A stretch of 64,000 nucleotides of DNA from an uncultured Mycolicibacterium sp. (GCF_937941905.1 NZ_CALDGS010000063.1:1-64000), one strand, 5' to 3'; counted from the first letter of the stretch, positions 32,899 through 43,003 are shown. The notes: a model not told the origin generated them from the letters alone. Numbers and translations are program-made.

Positions 32899-33495
32899 GT
32901 GCCGGGCCAACCTGATACCGATCCGGTGGTTCCGCGCGTCATCGTCGCGAACATCGCCAATGTGCTCACCGGGATCCGGCTCGTCCTCGTACCGGTTTTC
33001 CTGGTGCTGTTGTTCGTCGGGGACGGGCACGAAACGTTCTGGCGGGCAATGGCGTTCACCGTGTTCGTGGTGGCCGTCGTCACCGACCGGTTCGACGGCG
33101 CGCTGGCCCGCAGCTACGGCATGGTCACCGAGTTCGGCACGCTGGCCGACCCGATCGCCGACAAGGCGCTGATCGGCGCGGCGCTGGTGGGGCTCTCGGT
33201 GCTCGGCGACCTGCCGTGGTGGGTGACGGTGGTGATCCTGGCCCGCGAGCTCGGCATCACGGTGCTGCGGTTCGCGGTGCTGCGGCACGGGGTGATCCCG
33301 GCCAGCCGCGGCGGCAAGCTCAAGACGCTGGTGCAGTCGGTGGCCATCGGGCTGTTCGTGCTGCCGCTGTCGGGCGCCTGGCTTACGGCGGCCTGGACGG
33401 TGATGCTCGCCGCGGTGGCGCTGACCGTGCTCACCGGCATCGACTACGTGGTCTCGGCGATTCGGGATTCCCGTGCACGATCCGCTGGTCACTGA
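32899..33495 (+). CDS. pgsA3: CDP-alcohol phosphatidyltransferase (PgsA3-type)
   Basis: 198 aa, membrane enzyme with about five helices. The full CDP-alcohol phosphotransferase signature D-x2-D-G-x2-A-R-x8-G-x3-D-x3-D is visible at about 65-91 (TDRFDGALARSYGMVTEFGT, then LADPIADK). It probably makes phosphatidylglycerophosphate or a related lipid. It matches Rv2746c by order. The GTG start has the TATTCT box 6 nt upstream. The 3' end overlaps the CinA-like gene by 23 bp. Confidence 0.92.
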   Translation: MPGQPDTDPVVPRVIVANIANVLTGIRLVLVPVFLVLLFVGDGHETFWRAMAFTVFVVAVVTDRFDGALARSYGMVTEFGTLADPIADKALIGAALVGLSVLGDLPWWVTVVILARELGITVLRFAVLRHGVIPASRGGKLKTLVQSVAIGLFVLPLSGAWLTAAWTVMLAAVALTVLTGIDYVVSAIRDSRARSAGH

Positions 33496-33964
33496 CGACG
33501 CCCGCGCCCTGGTCGCCGAGCTCGGGGCGCGGCGGCAGACCGTGGCCACCGCCGAGTCGCTGACCGCCGGGCTGGTGGCGGCCACCATCGCCGGGGTGCC
33601 CGGGGCGTCGGCGGTGCTGCGCGGCGGGCTGATCACCTACCTGGTGGAGACCAAGATCACGCTGGCCGGGGTGCCGGCGGACCTGCTGGCGGAGGTCGGC
33701 CCGGTGGCCGAGCCCACGGCGCGGGCCATGGCGGTCGGCGCCCGGCAGCGCTGCGGCGCCACCTGGGGGGTGGGGCTGACCGGCGTGGCCGGGCCGGAAC
33801 CGCACGGCGGGCACCCGCCGGGCACCGTCTACATCGGGCTGGCCGGCCCGGACGACACCGAGGTGGTCCGGCTGGCCGCCGCCGGCTCGCGCTGGGACAT
33901 CCGCATCGCCGCGGTGCACGAGGCGCTGGCCCGGCTGCGCGCCTTCATCGCCGCCCGCCCGTGA
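33473..33964 (+). CDS. pncC: CinA C-terminal domain protein (nicotinamide-nucleotide amidase)
   Basis: 163 aa, the stand-alone CinA-C/PncC domain. It has TVATAESLTAGLVAATIAGVPGAS near 22-45, and GVGLTGVAGPEPHGGHPPGTVYIGL near 97-121. Such enzymes convert NMN to nicotinic acid mononucleotide in pyridine nucleotide salvage. The GTG at 33473 lies within the pgsA3 3' end. It is upstream of clgR with 105 bp between. Confidence 0.9.
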   Translation: MHDPLVTDDARALVAELGARRQTVATAESLTAGLVAATIAGVPGASAVLRGGLITYLVETKITLAGVPADLLAEVGPVAEPTARAMAVGARQRCGATWGVGLTGVAGPEPHGGHPPGTVYIGLAGPDDTEVVRLAAAGSRWDIRIAAVHEALARLRAFIAARP

Positions 33965-34006
33965 CGCGGATCATGCCCGCGCCGCGCCCGCCGGGAATGC
34001 CCGCGG

Positions 34007-34033
34007 GGAACCCGGGGTCGCGGTGTGACGTTG
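34007..34033 (+). promoter_or_regulatory. ECF-type (SigE/SigH-like) promoter of clgR
   Basis: GGAACC (34007-34012) and CGTTG (34029-34033) are 16 nt apart. This matches the mycobacterial SigE/SigH consensus GGAAC-N16/17-CGTT, and clgR is a known SigE target in M. tuberculosis. The predicted 5' leader is about 30 nt with a GAAGGAGG ribosome-binding site. Confidence 0.65.
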
Positions 34034-34069
34034 CAGTAGATGAGTGGCAATTGATGAAGGAGGGGCCCG

Positions 34070-34396
34070 ATGGCGGCATTGCTGCGCGAGGTGATCGGCG
34101 ACGTGCTGCGTCGCGCCCGGACCGAGCAGGGCCGCACGCTGCGCGAGGTGTCCGACTCGGCGCGGGTCAGCCTGGGGTATCTGTCCGAGGTGGAACGGGG
34201 TCGCAAGGAGGCGTCGAGCGAACTGCTCTCGGCGATCTGCTCGGCCCTGGACATCCCGCTGTCCCAGGTGCTCACCGACGCCGGCGAGGAGCTGCGCCGC
34301 GAGGAGTCCGCGGCGGCCGCCCGGCGCGAGGCCACCCGCATCGACGAGCGCACCAAGGTCGTCATTCCGCAGGTCGTCTCGATGGCCGTTGCCTAG
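34070..34396 (+). CDS. clgR: Transcriptional regulator ClgR
   Basis: 108 aa. A Cro/C1-type helix-turn-helix (about 10-68, [20 protein letters not shown] then [20 protein letters not shown]) and a short C-terminal tail match Rv2745c. It activates Clp protease and envelope-stress genes and the psp operon in M. tuberculosis. The ATG has GAAGGAGGGG directly upstream. The ECF-type promoter at 34007 links it to envelope stress. Confidence 0.93.
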   Translation: MAALLREVIGDVLRRARTEQGRTLREVSDSARVSLGYLSEVERGRKEASSELLSAICSALDIPLSQVLTDAGEELRREESAAAARREATRIDERTKVVIPQVVSMAVA

Positions 34397-34481
34397 GGGG
34401 CGTTGCGGGGTGGGGCACGCGCGGCACCCGATAAGTTGGCACTGACAACACCACCGACCGGCACGAAGGCGGAATGAACCC

Positions 34482-35282
34482 ATGGCCAACCCGTTCGTCA
34501 AGGCGTGGAAGTACCTCATGGCGCTGTTCAGCTCCAAGGTCGACGAGTACGCCGATCCGAAGGTGCAGATCCAGCAGGCCATCGAGGAGGCCCAGCGCCA
34601 GCACCAGGCACTGACCCAGCAGGCCGCGCAGGTCATCGGCAACCAGCGCCAGCTGGAGATGCGGCTCAACCGCCAACTCGCCGAGGTGGAGAAGCTGCAG
34701 GTCAACGTGCGCCAGGCGCTCACCCTGGCCGACCAGGCCACCGCCGCCGGCGACACCGCCAAGGCCACCGAGTACACCAACGCCGCCGAGGCGTTCGCCG
34801 CCCAGCTGGTGACCGCCGAGCAGAGCGTCGAGGATCTCAAGACGCTGCACGACCAGGCGCTACAGGCCGCCGCCCAGGCCAAGAAGGCCGTCGAGCAGAA
34901 CGCCATGCTGCTGCAGCAGAAGCTGGCCGAGCGCACCAAGCTGCTGTCCCAGCTCGAGCAGGCCAAGATGCAGGAGCAGGTGAGCGCCTCGCTGCGGTCG
35001 ATGAGCGAGCTGGCCGCCCCCGGCACCACCCCCAGCCTGGAGGAGGTGCGGCAGAAGATCGAGCAGCGCTACGCCAACGCCATGGGTGCGGCCGAGCTGG
35101 CGCAGAACTCGGTGCAGGGCCGGATGATGGAGATCGAACAGGCCAGCGTCCAGATGGCCGGTCACGCCCGGCTCGAGCAGATCCGCGCCTCGATGCGCGG
35201 CGAGCAGCTGCCGTCCGGCGGCACCGTCGCGCCCGCCGCCAACCCGCCGGCGGCCGACCCGGAACAGCCGCTGTCCGGGTAG
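34482..35282 (+). CDS. pspA: Phage-shock protein A homologue (35-kDa antigen)
   Basis: 266 aa, PspA/IM30/ESCRT-III family. After an N-terminal amphipathic segment ([20 protein letters not shown]), long coiled coils run to about 235 ([20 protein letters not shown] and similar). It is a membrane-stress protein that stabilises damaged inner membrane and binds partners such as ClgR and PspM. It follows clgR by 85 bp and precedes PspM, the ClgR-PspA-Rv2743c unit. Confidence 0.95.
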   Translation: MANPFVKAWKYLMALFSSKVDEYADPKVQIQQAIEEAQRQHQALTQQAAQVIGNQRQLEMRLNRQLAEVEKLQVNVRQALTLADQATAAGDTAKATEYTNAAEAFAAQLVTAEQSVEDLKTLHDQALQAAAQAKKAVEQNAMLLQQKLAERTKLLSQLEQAKMQEQVSASLRSMSELAAPGTTPSLEEVRQKIEQRYANAMGAAELAQNSVQGRMMEIEQASVQMAGHARLEQIRASMRGEQLPSGGTVAPAANPPAADPEQPLSG

Positions 35283-35289
35283 GGCTGTG

Positions 35290-36075
35290 ATGGCGGCGCA
35301 CGAACCGGCCCGGCGGTCCCTGCTGCAGCGCGGCGCGAATGCCGCCGCGGCGCTGGCGGGCGCGGCCGCCGACCGGTTCGCCGCCTGGTCCGACCCGCGC
35401 GCCCGGGCGCTGCGCCGGCGCCGCTGGGCGCTGCGGCTCGGGGTGCTGTGCGCCGGCACCGCCGGGTTCTGGCTGGCGGTCACCGCGCTGTTGGCGACCT
35501 GGACGGTGCCGTTCTGGGTGCTGCTCATCACCGGCGTGTGCGCCGGCGTCTCGGCGTTCCCGGCGACCCTGCTGCTGGTCTACTACCGCTGGCTGCGGGC
35601 CGAACCGCTGCCGCCGCCGCGCCGCGGGGGCCGGCGGCTGCCGCCCCGGGGATCGGCCGCCCGCGCGCCGATGGCGGTGCTGGCCGCGGGGGAGCGCGGC
35701 CTGGGCTCGCTGCTCGGCGTCATCGAACGGGCCCGGCTGCTGCCGGACGAGGAACTGCACGAACTCGCCGCGACCGCCGACCGCAGCGCCGCCACCATCG
35801 CCGGCACCGCCGCCGAGGTGGTCGCGATGGAACGGGCGATGCGGGCCGCGCCGCGGTCGCGCCGCCACCTCGAGCCCACGGTGGTCGCGCTGACCGCCCA
35901 GTTGCAGCAGGGCGTGCGCCAGTACCACGACCTCGTCGACGCCGCCGCCCGGCTGGTCTCGACCGCGCCGTCGCCGCCGGAGTTGCGGCGGCGCCGCGCG
36001 GAACTGGCCGGGGCCACCGACCGGATGCAGGCCTGGGCGCAGGCGTTCGACGAACTGGCCCGGCTGCGCCGCTAG
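35290..36075 (+). CDS. pspM: PspM-like membrane protein (Rv2743c-type)
   Basis: 261 aa. Two transmembrane helices (about 50-70 and 75-97) are followed by a large cytoplasmic helical part rich in Arg and Ala. It matches the mycobacterial integral partner that carries the PspA/ClgR system to the membrane. A GTG at 35287 just before this ATG is also possible. It is convergent with ephG, sharing CTAG at the stops. The fourth gene of the M. tuberculosis operon (Rv2742c) is not present here. Confidence 0.85.
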   Translation: MAAHEPARRSLLQRGANAAAALAGAAADRFAAWSDPRARALRRRRWALRLGVLCAGTAGFWLAVTALLATWTVPFWVLLITGVCAGVSAFPATLLLVYYRWLRAEPLPPPRRGGRRLPPRGSAARAPMAVLAAGERGLGSLLGVIERARLLPDEELHELAATADRSAATIAGTAAEVVAMERAMRAAPRSRRHLEPTVVALTAQLQQGVRQYHDLVDAAARLVSTAPSPPELRRRRAELAGATDRMQAWAQAFDELARLRR

Positions 36076-36512
36076 AGCGTCGGCCGCAGCGCCGGGAACG
36101 GGATCGCCAGCAGCCCGCGCACCGTGGCCCGCACCATGTCGAGGAAGTCGAAGTAGTCCCGCCACAACGTGATCCGGCCGTCGCGCAGTTCGAACACCCC
36201 GCACACCCAGAACTGCAGCCGCAGCGGACCGAACTGCAGTACGTCGGTGCGCTCGGTGAGCACGTGGTCGTCGGCGGCGGCGATGCGGTGGATCTTCACC
36301 TCGAAGCCGATCGGGCCGCGGTCCATCGAGCGCATCAGCTTCATCGTGCGCCGGCGGCCGTGCACGGTCGGCAGTCCCACGTTCTGGTAGACCAGGTCGT
36401 CGGCGAGCGCGGCCTCGGCGGTGGTGAAGTCCTTGTGCTGCAGCGCGTCGAGGAAAACCTCGACCACGCGCGTGTTCTCGACGGCGGTGAGTTCGTCGAT
36501 GCGGTCCGTCAT
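36072..36512 (-). CDS. ephG: Limonene-1,2-epoxide hydrolase-like protein EphG
   Basis: 146 aa. It has the LEH/SnoaL-like cone fold; the catalytic Asp-Arg-Asp set is visible as ERTD near 92-95 and the later D in LWRDYFDF near 120. The N-terminus ENTRVVEVFLDALQHKDFTTAEAALADD matches Rv2740. A TACGCT box (36524-36519, minus) lies 6 nt before the ATG. It hydrolyses epoxides; the native substrate is unknown. It is divergent from the glycosyltransferase gene. Confidence 0.9.
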   Translation of the reverse strand: MTDRIDELTAVENTRVVEVFLDALQHKDFTTAEAALADDLVYQNVGLPTVHGRRRTMKLMRSMDRGPIGFEVKIHRIAAADDHVLTERTDVLQFGPLRLQFWVCGVFELRDGRITLWRDYFDFLDMVRATVRGLLAIPFPALRPTL

Positions 36513-36555
36513 GGCGCCAGCGTAGCGCCGATCACACTGTGGCAGGGTGGATGCG

Positions 36556-37728
36556 ATGCGAGTCGCCGTTGTCGCCGGACCCGATCCCGGCCACGCTTTT
36601 CCCGCGCTCGCACTGTGCCTGCGGTTCGCCGCGGCCGGCGACGACCCGGTGCTGCTGACCGGCGCGGCCTGGCTGCCGACCGCCGAGCGGGCCGGCGTGG
36701 CCGCGGTGGAGCTGGCCGGGCTGGACCCCACCGCCGCCGACGACGACGCCGACGCCGGGGACAAGATCCACCGCCGCGCCGCCCGGATGGCCGTGCTCAA
36801 CGCGCCGCGGCTCGCCGAGCTGGGGGTGGACCTGGTCGTCTCCGACGTGATCACCACCTGCGGCGGGATGGCCGCCGAACTGCTCGGCCTGCCCTGGGTG
36901 GAGCTCAGCCCGCACCCGCTGTACCTGCCGTCGCGGTACCTGCCGCCGATCGGCTCCGGCCTGGCACCCGGACGGGGGCTGCACGGCCGGCTGCGCGACG
37001 CGGCGCTGCGGGCGCTGAGCGCCCGGTCCTGGCGGGCCGGGCTGCGCCAGCGCGCCGCGGCCCGGACCGGGATCGGCCTGCCGCCCGACGAACCCGGGCC
37101 GCTGCGGCGGCTGGTCGCGACCCTGCCGGCGCTGGAGCTGCCCCGGCCGGACTGGCCGGCCGAGGCGGTGCTGGTGGGCCCGCTGCACTTCGAACCGACC
37201 GACGCCGTGCTCGAGGTGCCGGACGGCGACGGCCCGCTGGTGGTGGTCGCCCCGTCGACGGCGACCACCGGCACGGCCGGGCTGGCCGAGACCGCGCTGC
37301 GCGCGCTGCGGCCCGGTGCGGCGCTGCCGGCCGGTACCCGGGTGGCGGTGTCGCGGCTGTCCGGCCCGCGACTGGCGGTCCCGGACTGGGCGGTGGTCGG
37401 GCTGGGCCGCCAGGATCTGCTGCTGGCGGCCGCCGACCTGGTGGTGTGCGGCGGTGGGCACGGGATGCTGACCAAGACGCTGCTGGCCGGGGTGCCGATG
37501 GTGGTGGTGCCCGGCGGCGGCGACCAGTGGGAGCTGGCGAACCGGGTGGTGCGGCAGGGCAGCGCGCGGCTGGTGCGGCCGCTGACCGAGGCGGCGCTGG
37601 CCGCCGCGGCCGCCGCGGTGCTGGCCGACCCCGCCCACCGGGCCGCGGCGGCGCGGGCGATCGCGGGCGCGGCGGGGGTGGCCGACCCGGTGCGGGTGTG
37701 CCATGAGGCGCTCGCGGCGCGGGCGTAG
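36556..37728 (+). CDS. Glycosyltransferase-like protein (Rv2739c-type, GT1/UDPGT fold)
   Basis: 390 aa. The N-terminal MRVAVVAGPDPGHAFPALALCLRFAAAGD segment and the C-terminal nucleotide-sugar domain with VVCGGGHGMLTKTLLAGVPMVVVPGGGDQWELANRV (about 300-335) are characteristic of MGT/UGT-type glycosyltransferases. The ATG at 36556 is preferred over the GTG at 36547. It matches Rv2739c. Acceptor and sugar donor unknown. A short DUF3046 gene follows 10 bp downstream. Confidence 0.85.
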   Translation: MRVAVVAGPDPGHAFPALALCLRFAAAGDDPVLLTGAAWLPTAERAGVAAVELAGLDPTAADDDADAGDKIHRRAARMAVLNAPRLAELGVDLVVSDVITTCGGMAAELLGLPWVELSPHPLYLPSRYLPPIGSGLAPGRGLHGRLRDAALRALSARSWRAGLRQRAAARTGIGLPPDEPGPLRRLVATLPALELPRPDWPAEAVLVGPLHFEPTDAVLEVPDGDGPLVVVAPSTATTGTAGLAETALRALRPGAALPAGTRVAVSRLSGPRLAVPDWAVVGLGRQDLLLAAADLVVCGGGHGMLTKTLLAGVPMVVVPGGGDQWELANRVVRQGSARLVRPLTEAALAAAAAAVLADPAHRAAAARAIAGAAGVADPVRVCHEALAARA

Positions 37729-37738
37729 GTTTGTGCCC

Positions 37739-37933
37739 GTGCGGTTGACCGAATTCCACGAACTCGTCGCGGCCCAGTTCGGTGCGGTGCGCGGGGAATC
37801 GCTGCTCATCGACCACGTGCTGTCGGCGCTGGGCGGGCGGACCGCGGCCCAGGCGATCGAGGACGGGGTCGACCCCCGGACGGTGTGGCGGGCGCTGTGC
37901 GCGGACTTCGACGTGCCCAAGGAGCTCTGGTAG
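37739..37933 (+). CDS. DUF3046 small protein (Rv2738c-like)
   Basis: 64 aa, MRLTEFHELVAAQFGAVRGE to the C-terminal FDVPKELW, matching the DUF3046 family found upstream of actinobacterial recA. The GTG at 37739 is chosen because a TAGGTT box (37726-37731) ends 7 nt before it and the protein then starts at the conserved RLTEFHE; a GTG two codons earlier is possible. The recurrent position next to recA suggests a DNA-damage or chromosome link, not proven. Confidence 0.85.
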   Translation: MRLTEFHELVAAQFGAVRGESLLIDHVLSALGGRTAAQAIEDGVDPRTVWRALCADFDVPKELW

Positions 37934-38069
37934 GCCCCGCCACCGTCGCCGCGTGAGGCGAATCATCCGGTGCCGTAAGGATTCTCGCCTAGGTTCCGGG
38001 TACGCGGCGGGGCCGGTGCCACCGGGTGGGCGCCGGCTGCCGGCGGGCCGTCCGGCGTGTCCGCTTGAG

Positions 38070-38085
38070 TCGAACAGATGTTCGT
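38070..38085. promoter_or_regulatory. LexA (SOS) box of recA
   Basis: TCGAACAGATGTTCGT matches the mycobacterial SOS box TCGAAC-N4-GTTCGA with one difference at the last base. It lies 134 nt before the recA ATG, as at the LexA-dependent recA P1 promoter of mycobacteria. Confidence 0.9.
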
Positions 38086-38141
38086 CTACAGTGGTGGTGT
38101 TCGACGGCCACGGCGCCGGCCGACGGCCGCGATCGGCGATC

Positions 38142-38164
38142 TTGTCGGTGGCGGCGGTTAGCGT
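38142..38164 (+). promoter_or_regulatory. RecA-NDp type (LexA-independent) promoter of recA
   Basis: TTGTCGGTG (38142-38150), an 8-nt spacer, then TAGCGT (38159-38164). This fits the published RecA-NDp motif tTGTCRgtg-N8-TAnnnT exactly. In mycobacteria this promoter is controlled by PafBC rather than LexA. Confidence 0.85.
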
Positions 38165-38218
38165 CACGACCAACTGATCGACATCCGATCACCGGACAAC
38201 ACGAGGACGGAGACGACC

Positions 38219-39262
<1,044 letters not shown>

Positions 39263-39777
39263 GTCCGGGGCGGCCGCCGAGCGCGCCGAGCAGGCGCACG
39301 CCTACTGCCTGCGCCTGCTCACCGCCCGGGCCCGCACCCGGGCCGAACTGGCCGGCAAGCTGGCCCAGCGCGGCTACCCGGAGGAGGTCGCTGAGCGGGT
39401 GCTGGACCGGCTGGCCGCGGTCGGCCTGGTCGACGACGTCGACTACGCCGAGCAGTGGGTGCGGTCCCGGCACCGCTACGCCGGGCGGGGCCGCCGGGCG
39501 CTGGCGGCCGAGCTGCGCCGCAAGGGCGTCGACGAACAGACCATCGACACCGCGTTGGCCGACCTGGATGCCGGGGCGGAGCGGCAGCGGGCCGAACAGC
39601 TGGTCCGCGACCGGCTGCGCCGGGAGCGGCTCGACGACGCCGACGACACCAGGGTGATGCGGCGGCTGGTCGGCATGCTGGCCCGCCGCGGCTACCCGCA
39701 GTCGATGGCCTTCGACGTGGTGACCGTCGAGCTCGCCAACGAGCGGGAGCGCCGCCGGGTCTAGAACCACCGCGCGG

Positions 39778-40659
39778 CTAGACGGCCTGGGCCCCGGGCG
39801 CGCCCTCCTGCTCGACCGCCTCGGGCTCCAGCGGGGCCGGGCCGCGCCGCGACCGGCGCATGCGCCGCTCCAGCCGGGTGGCCAGCGCCGAGAGCCCGAA
39901 GTTGGCGGCGATCATCAGCGCGGCGATGACGATCAGCGCCGGCACGTAGTTGCCGTAGGCCGAGCCGACGACGGTGCCCTGCCGCACCATCTCCACGAAC
40001 GTGATCTGGTAGCCGATCGCGGTGTCCTTGAGCACCACCACCAGCTGGGACACCAGCACCGGCAGCATCGAGGTGATCGCCTGCGGCAGCAGGATGGTGC
40101 GCATGATCTGGCCGGGTCGCAGGCCCAGCGCCGCGGCGGCCTCGGCCTGCCCGCGCGGCAGCGAGTGCACCCCGGCCCGCACGATCTCGGCGATCACCGC
40201 GCCGTTGTACAGCGTCAACCCGGTGATCACCCCGGCCAGCGCCAGATACCGGGACGGCAGCAGGTCGTAGAACGCGTAGCAGAAGTACGCGAAGATCATC
40301 ATGATCAGCACCGGCACGGCCCGGAAGAACTCCACCACCACCGCGCACACCCAGCGCAGTGGCCGGTGCACCGACATCCGGCCCACCCCGAGCGCCAGGC
40401 CGAGGGCCAGCGCCAGCACGATCGACACCGCCGCCGCGGTGAGCGTGCCCTGCACCCCGGGCAGCACGTAGGTCTTCCACAGGTTCGCGGTCAGGAACGG
40501 CTCCCACTTGGCGGCGGTGAGCTGCCCCTTGGCCGCCAGCCGGGACACCACCAGCGCGGCCAGCAGCGCCACCAGCACCGCGGTGACCACCGTGACGGCC
40601 TGGTTGCGCCGCCGCGCCCGCGGCCCGGGCGTGTCGAACAACACCGAGGCGCCGCTCAT
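39778..40659 (-). CDS. gluD: Amino-acid ABC transporter permease (GluD-type)
   Basis: 293 aa, HisM-type permease with five or six helices. The EAA loop is LPRGQAEAAAALGLRPGQIM and RTILLPQA. The C-terminus is Arg-rich, then acidic. It pairs with the second permease gluC upstream, from which it is separated by 10 bp. It is the last gene of the operon gluA-gluB-gluC-gluD, which imports glutamate in Corynebacterium; the substrate here is inferred from that order. Confidence 0.88.
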   Translation of the reverse strand: MSGASVLFDTPGPRARRRNQAVTVVTAVLVALLAALVVSRLAAKGQLTAAKWEPFLTANLWKTYVLPGVQGTLTAAAVSIVLALALGLALGVGRMSVHRPLRWVCAVVVEFFRAVPVLIMMIFAYFCYAFYDLLPSRYLALAGVITGLTLYNGAVIAEIVRAGVHSLPRGQAEAAAALGLRPGQIMRTILLPQAITSMLPVLVSQLVVVLKDTAIGYQITFVEMVRQGTVVGSAYGNYVPALIVIAALMIAANFGLSALATRLERRMRRSRRGPAPLEPEAVEQEGAPGAQAV

Positions 40660-40669
40660 CGGATCCCCC

Positions 40670-41350
40670 TCACCGGCGCACCGCCAGCCGCCGGCCCAGC
40701 CAGCCGAAGAACAACCCGGTCGGCAGCGTGAGCACCACGAACCCGGCCGCGAAGATCGTCCCGACCGCCAGCAGCGCGGCGGTGTCCTCGATCATCTCCT
40801 TCATCAGCAGCGCGGCCTCGGCCACGCCGATCGCCGAGGCGATCGTGGTGTTCTTCGTCAGCGCGATCAGCACCGACCCGAGCGGGATCACGGTGGCGCG
40901 GAAAGCCTGCGGCAGCAGGATGTAGCGCAGGTTCTGGCCGAAGGTCAGCCCCAGCGAGCGGGCCGCCTCGGCCTGCCCGAGCGGCACCGTGTTCACCCCC
41001 GAGCGCACCGTCTCGCAGACGAACGAGGCGGTGTAGACCGCCAGCCCGAGCGCGGCCAACCGGAAGTTGCTGTCGGCGATCGAGGTGGGGGAGTCGGGGT
41101 CGACCAGGGTGATGCCCAGCGTCTGCGCCAGCCCGAACGAGCAGAACAGGATGATCAGCGTCAGCGGGCAGTTGCGCACCACGTTGACGTAGGTCGCGCC
41201 CAGCCAGTTCAGCATCGGCACCGGGGCCAGCCGCATCGCGGCCAGCACCGTGCCGAGCACCAGCGCACCGATCCCGGCGAGGACCGTCAGCTGGATCGTG
41301 GTCCAGAACGCCTCGAGGATCTGGCCGCGATACTCGGTGAGGATCTCCAC
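40670..41350 (-). CDS. gluC: Amino-acid ABC transporter permease (GluC-type)
   Basis: 226 aa, about five transmembrane helices. The EAA loop VPLGQAEAARSLGLTFGQNL then RYILLPQAFR is the coupling site for the ATPase. The GTG start at 41350 (VEILTEYRGQILEAFW) is the family start. It follows gluB by 18 bp and precedes gluD by 10 bp in the same operon. Confidence 0.88.
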   Translation of the reverse strand: MEILTEYRGQILEAFWTTIQLTVLAGIGALVLGTVLAAMRLAPVPMLNWLGATYVNVVRNCPLTLIILFCSFGLAQTLGITLVDPDSPTSIADSNFRLAALGLAVYTASFVCETVRSGVNTVPLGQAEAARSLGLTFGQNLRYILLPQAFRATVIPLGSVLIALTKNTTIASAIGVAEAALLMKEMIEDTAALLAVGTIFAAGFVVLTLPTGLFFGWLGRRLAVRR

Positions 41351-41368
41351 AGCCGGTCGGCGCCCCGG

Positions 41369-42196
41369 TCAGTCGCGGTCCAGCGGCGGCGGGGTCGGCG
41401 TCGGGATTCCGGCCGGGCCGAGGTTGCGCTCGAACGCCTCCGCCCAGGCGCCGTCGGCCACCATCTTCGCCAGCGCGTCGTTGATCCGGTTCTTCAGCTC
41501 GGTGTCGCCCTTGCGCAGGCCGATGCCGTAGCGCTCCTCGGAGAACGTGTCACCGACGATCTTGAACACCCCGGGCTGCTGGGCGGCGTAGCCGGCCAGG
41601 ATCACCTCGTCGGTGGTGACCGCGTCGATCGCGCCGTTCTTCAGCGCCTCGATGCACGCCGAGTAGGTGTCGTACTGCTGCAGCTGCACCCCCGGGTACT
41701 CATTCTTGATCCGCTGGGCCGGGGTCGAGCCGGACACCGAGCACAGCTTCTTGTTGTTCTGCAGCGACGCCGCGCCGGTGATCTCGTCGTCGTCGGCGCG
41801 CACCAGCAGGCTCTGGCCGGTGATCAGGTACGGCCCGGCGAAGTCCACCTTCTCCTTGCGGGCGTCGGTGATCGAGTAGGTGGCCACGATGAAGTCGACC
41901 TGGCCGTTCTGGATGAGCGTCTCGCGCTGCGGCGACGGCGCCTCCTTCCACTCGATGTCCTCCGGCGCGTAGCCGAGCTGCTCGGCCACGTAGGTCGCCA
42001 CGTCGACGTCGAAGCCGCTCATCGAGCCGTCCGGGTTCTTCTGGCCCAGCCCGGGCTGGTCGAACTTGGTGCCGATGACGATCTTGTTGTCGTCACCGCC
42101 CCCGTCGCCGCAGGCGGTCGCCGCGAACGGCAGCACGGCGGCCAGCGCGAACACACCGGCGGCACGCAACAGGCGGGTTCTGTGCACAGACGGCAT
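41369..42196 (-). CDS. gluB: Amino-acid ABC transporter solute-binding lipoprotein (GluB-type)
   Basis: 275 aa. A signal sequence with a lipobox ending ATAC at about residue 29 makes it a lipoprotein. The SBP_bac_3 fold is visible: GTKFDQPGLGQKNPDGSMSGFDVDVATYVA, then VDFIVATYSITDARKEKVDFAGPYL. It binds glutamate-like amino acids outside the membrane and delivers them to GluC/GluD. The start ATG at 42196 follows gluA by 21 bp. Confidence 0.9.
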   Translation of the reverse strand: MPSVHRTRLLRAAGVFALAAVLPFAATACGDGGGDDNKIVIGTKFDQPGLGQKNPDGSMSGFDVDVATYVAEQLGYAPEDIEWKEAPSPQRETLIQNGQVDFIVATYSITDARKEKVDFAGPYLITGQSLLVRADDDEITGAASLQNNKKLCSVSGSTPAQRIKNEYPGVQLQQYDTYSACIEALKNGAIDAVTTDEVILAGYAAQQPGVFKIVGDTFSEERYGIGLRKGDTELKNRINDALAKMVADGAWAEAFERNLGPAGIPTPTPPPLDRD

Positions 42197-42217
42197 CGGT
42201 CTTCCTTTCGCCGGGGT

Positions 42218-43003
42218 TCAGTGGTGCAGGATCTTGCTCAGGAAGTCCTTGGCGCGGTCGGTGCGCGGGTTGTCGAAGAACTCGGCGGGCGGGGCGTCCT
42301 CGACGATCGCGCCGTCGGCCATGAACACCACCCGGTCCGAGGCGCGCCGGGCGAAGCCCATCTCGTGGGTGACCACCAGCATCGTCATGCCCTCGGTGGC
42401 CAGCGCGGACATCACCGCGAGCACCTCGTTGATCATCTCCGGGTCCAGCGCGCTGGTCGGTTCGTCGAACAGCATCACCTTCGGGTGCATGGCCAGCGAC
42501 CGGGCGATCGCCACCCGCTGCTGCTGCCCGCCGGACAGCTGCGCGGGGTACTTGTCGGCCTGGTCGGCCACCCCGACCCGCTCCAGCAGCGCCATCGCCT
42601 CGGTGCGGGCCTGCTCCCTGGGCACGCCGCGCACCTTCATCGGCGCCAGGGTGACGTTCTCCAGGACCGTCTTGTGCGCGAACAGGTTGAACGACTGGAA
42701 CACCATGCCCACGTCGGAGCGCAGCCGGGCCAGCGCCCGGCCCTCGGCGGGCAGCGGTTGCCCGTCGACCTCGATGGTGCCCGAGTCGATCGTCTCCAGC
42801 CGGTTGATGGTGCGGCACAGCGTGGACTTGCCCGACCCGCTCGGCCCGAGCACCACGACCACCTGACCGCGCGGGATCTCCAGATCGATGTCCTTGAGGA
42901 CGTGCAGGCTGCCGAAGTGCTTGTTGACCCCGCGCATCGAGATCATCGGCGCGGCCTGCCGGGACGGCTCCGCCCCCGGCTGCTCCTGGCCGGTCCTCCC
43001 CAT
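42218..43003 (-). CDS. gluA: Amino-acid ABC transporter ATP-binding protein (GluA-type)
   Basis: 261 aa. Walker [11 protein letters not shown]-loop [17 protein letters not shown], signature [16 protein letters not shown], Walker [13 protein letters not shown] and the H-loop His in [10 protein letters not shown] are all present. I chose the ATG at 43003 because a TAAGGT box (43017-43012, minus) lies 8 nt upstream; starting at 42946 would give the shorter 242-aa form usual in Corynebacterium. First gene of the glu operon, divergent from miaB. Confidence 0.88.
   Translation of the reverse strand: MGRTGQEQPGAEPSRQAAPMISMRGVNKHFGSLHVLKDIDLEIPRGQVVVVLGPSGSGKSTLCRTINRLETIDSGTIEVDGQPLPAEGRALARLRSDVGMVFQSFNLFAHKTVLENVTLAPMKVRGVPREQARTEAMALLERVGVADQADKYPAQLSGGQQQRVAIARSLAMHPKVMLFDEPTSALDPEMINEVLAVMSALATEGMTMLVVTHEMGFARRASDRVVFMADGAIVEDAPPAEFFDNPRTDRAKDFLSKILHH

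Larger units (their letters stand above)
37934..38218 (+). promoter_or_regulatory. recA control region (285 nt)
   Basis: No gene is seen. It contains the LexA box at 38070-38085 and the RecA-NDp type promoter at 38142-38164. The second is 54 nt before the recA ATG. The ribosome-binding site GAGGACGGAGA precedes the ATG. Confidence 0.75.

Noticed and set aside
39778..43003. gluABCD as a horizontally acquired island between recX and miaB
   Set aside because: The same neighbourhood is known from Corynebacterium and other mycobacteria, composition matches, and no mobile-element traces are seen.
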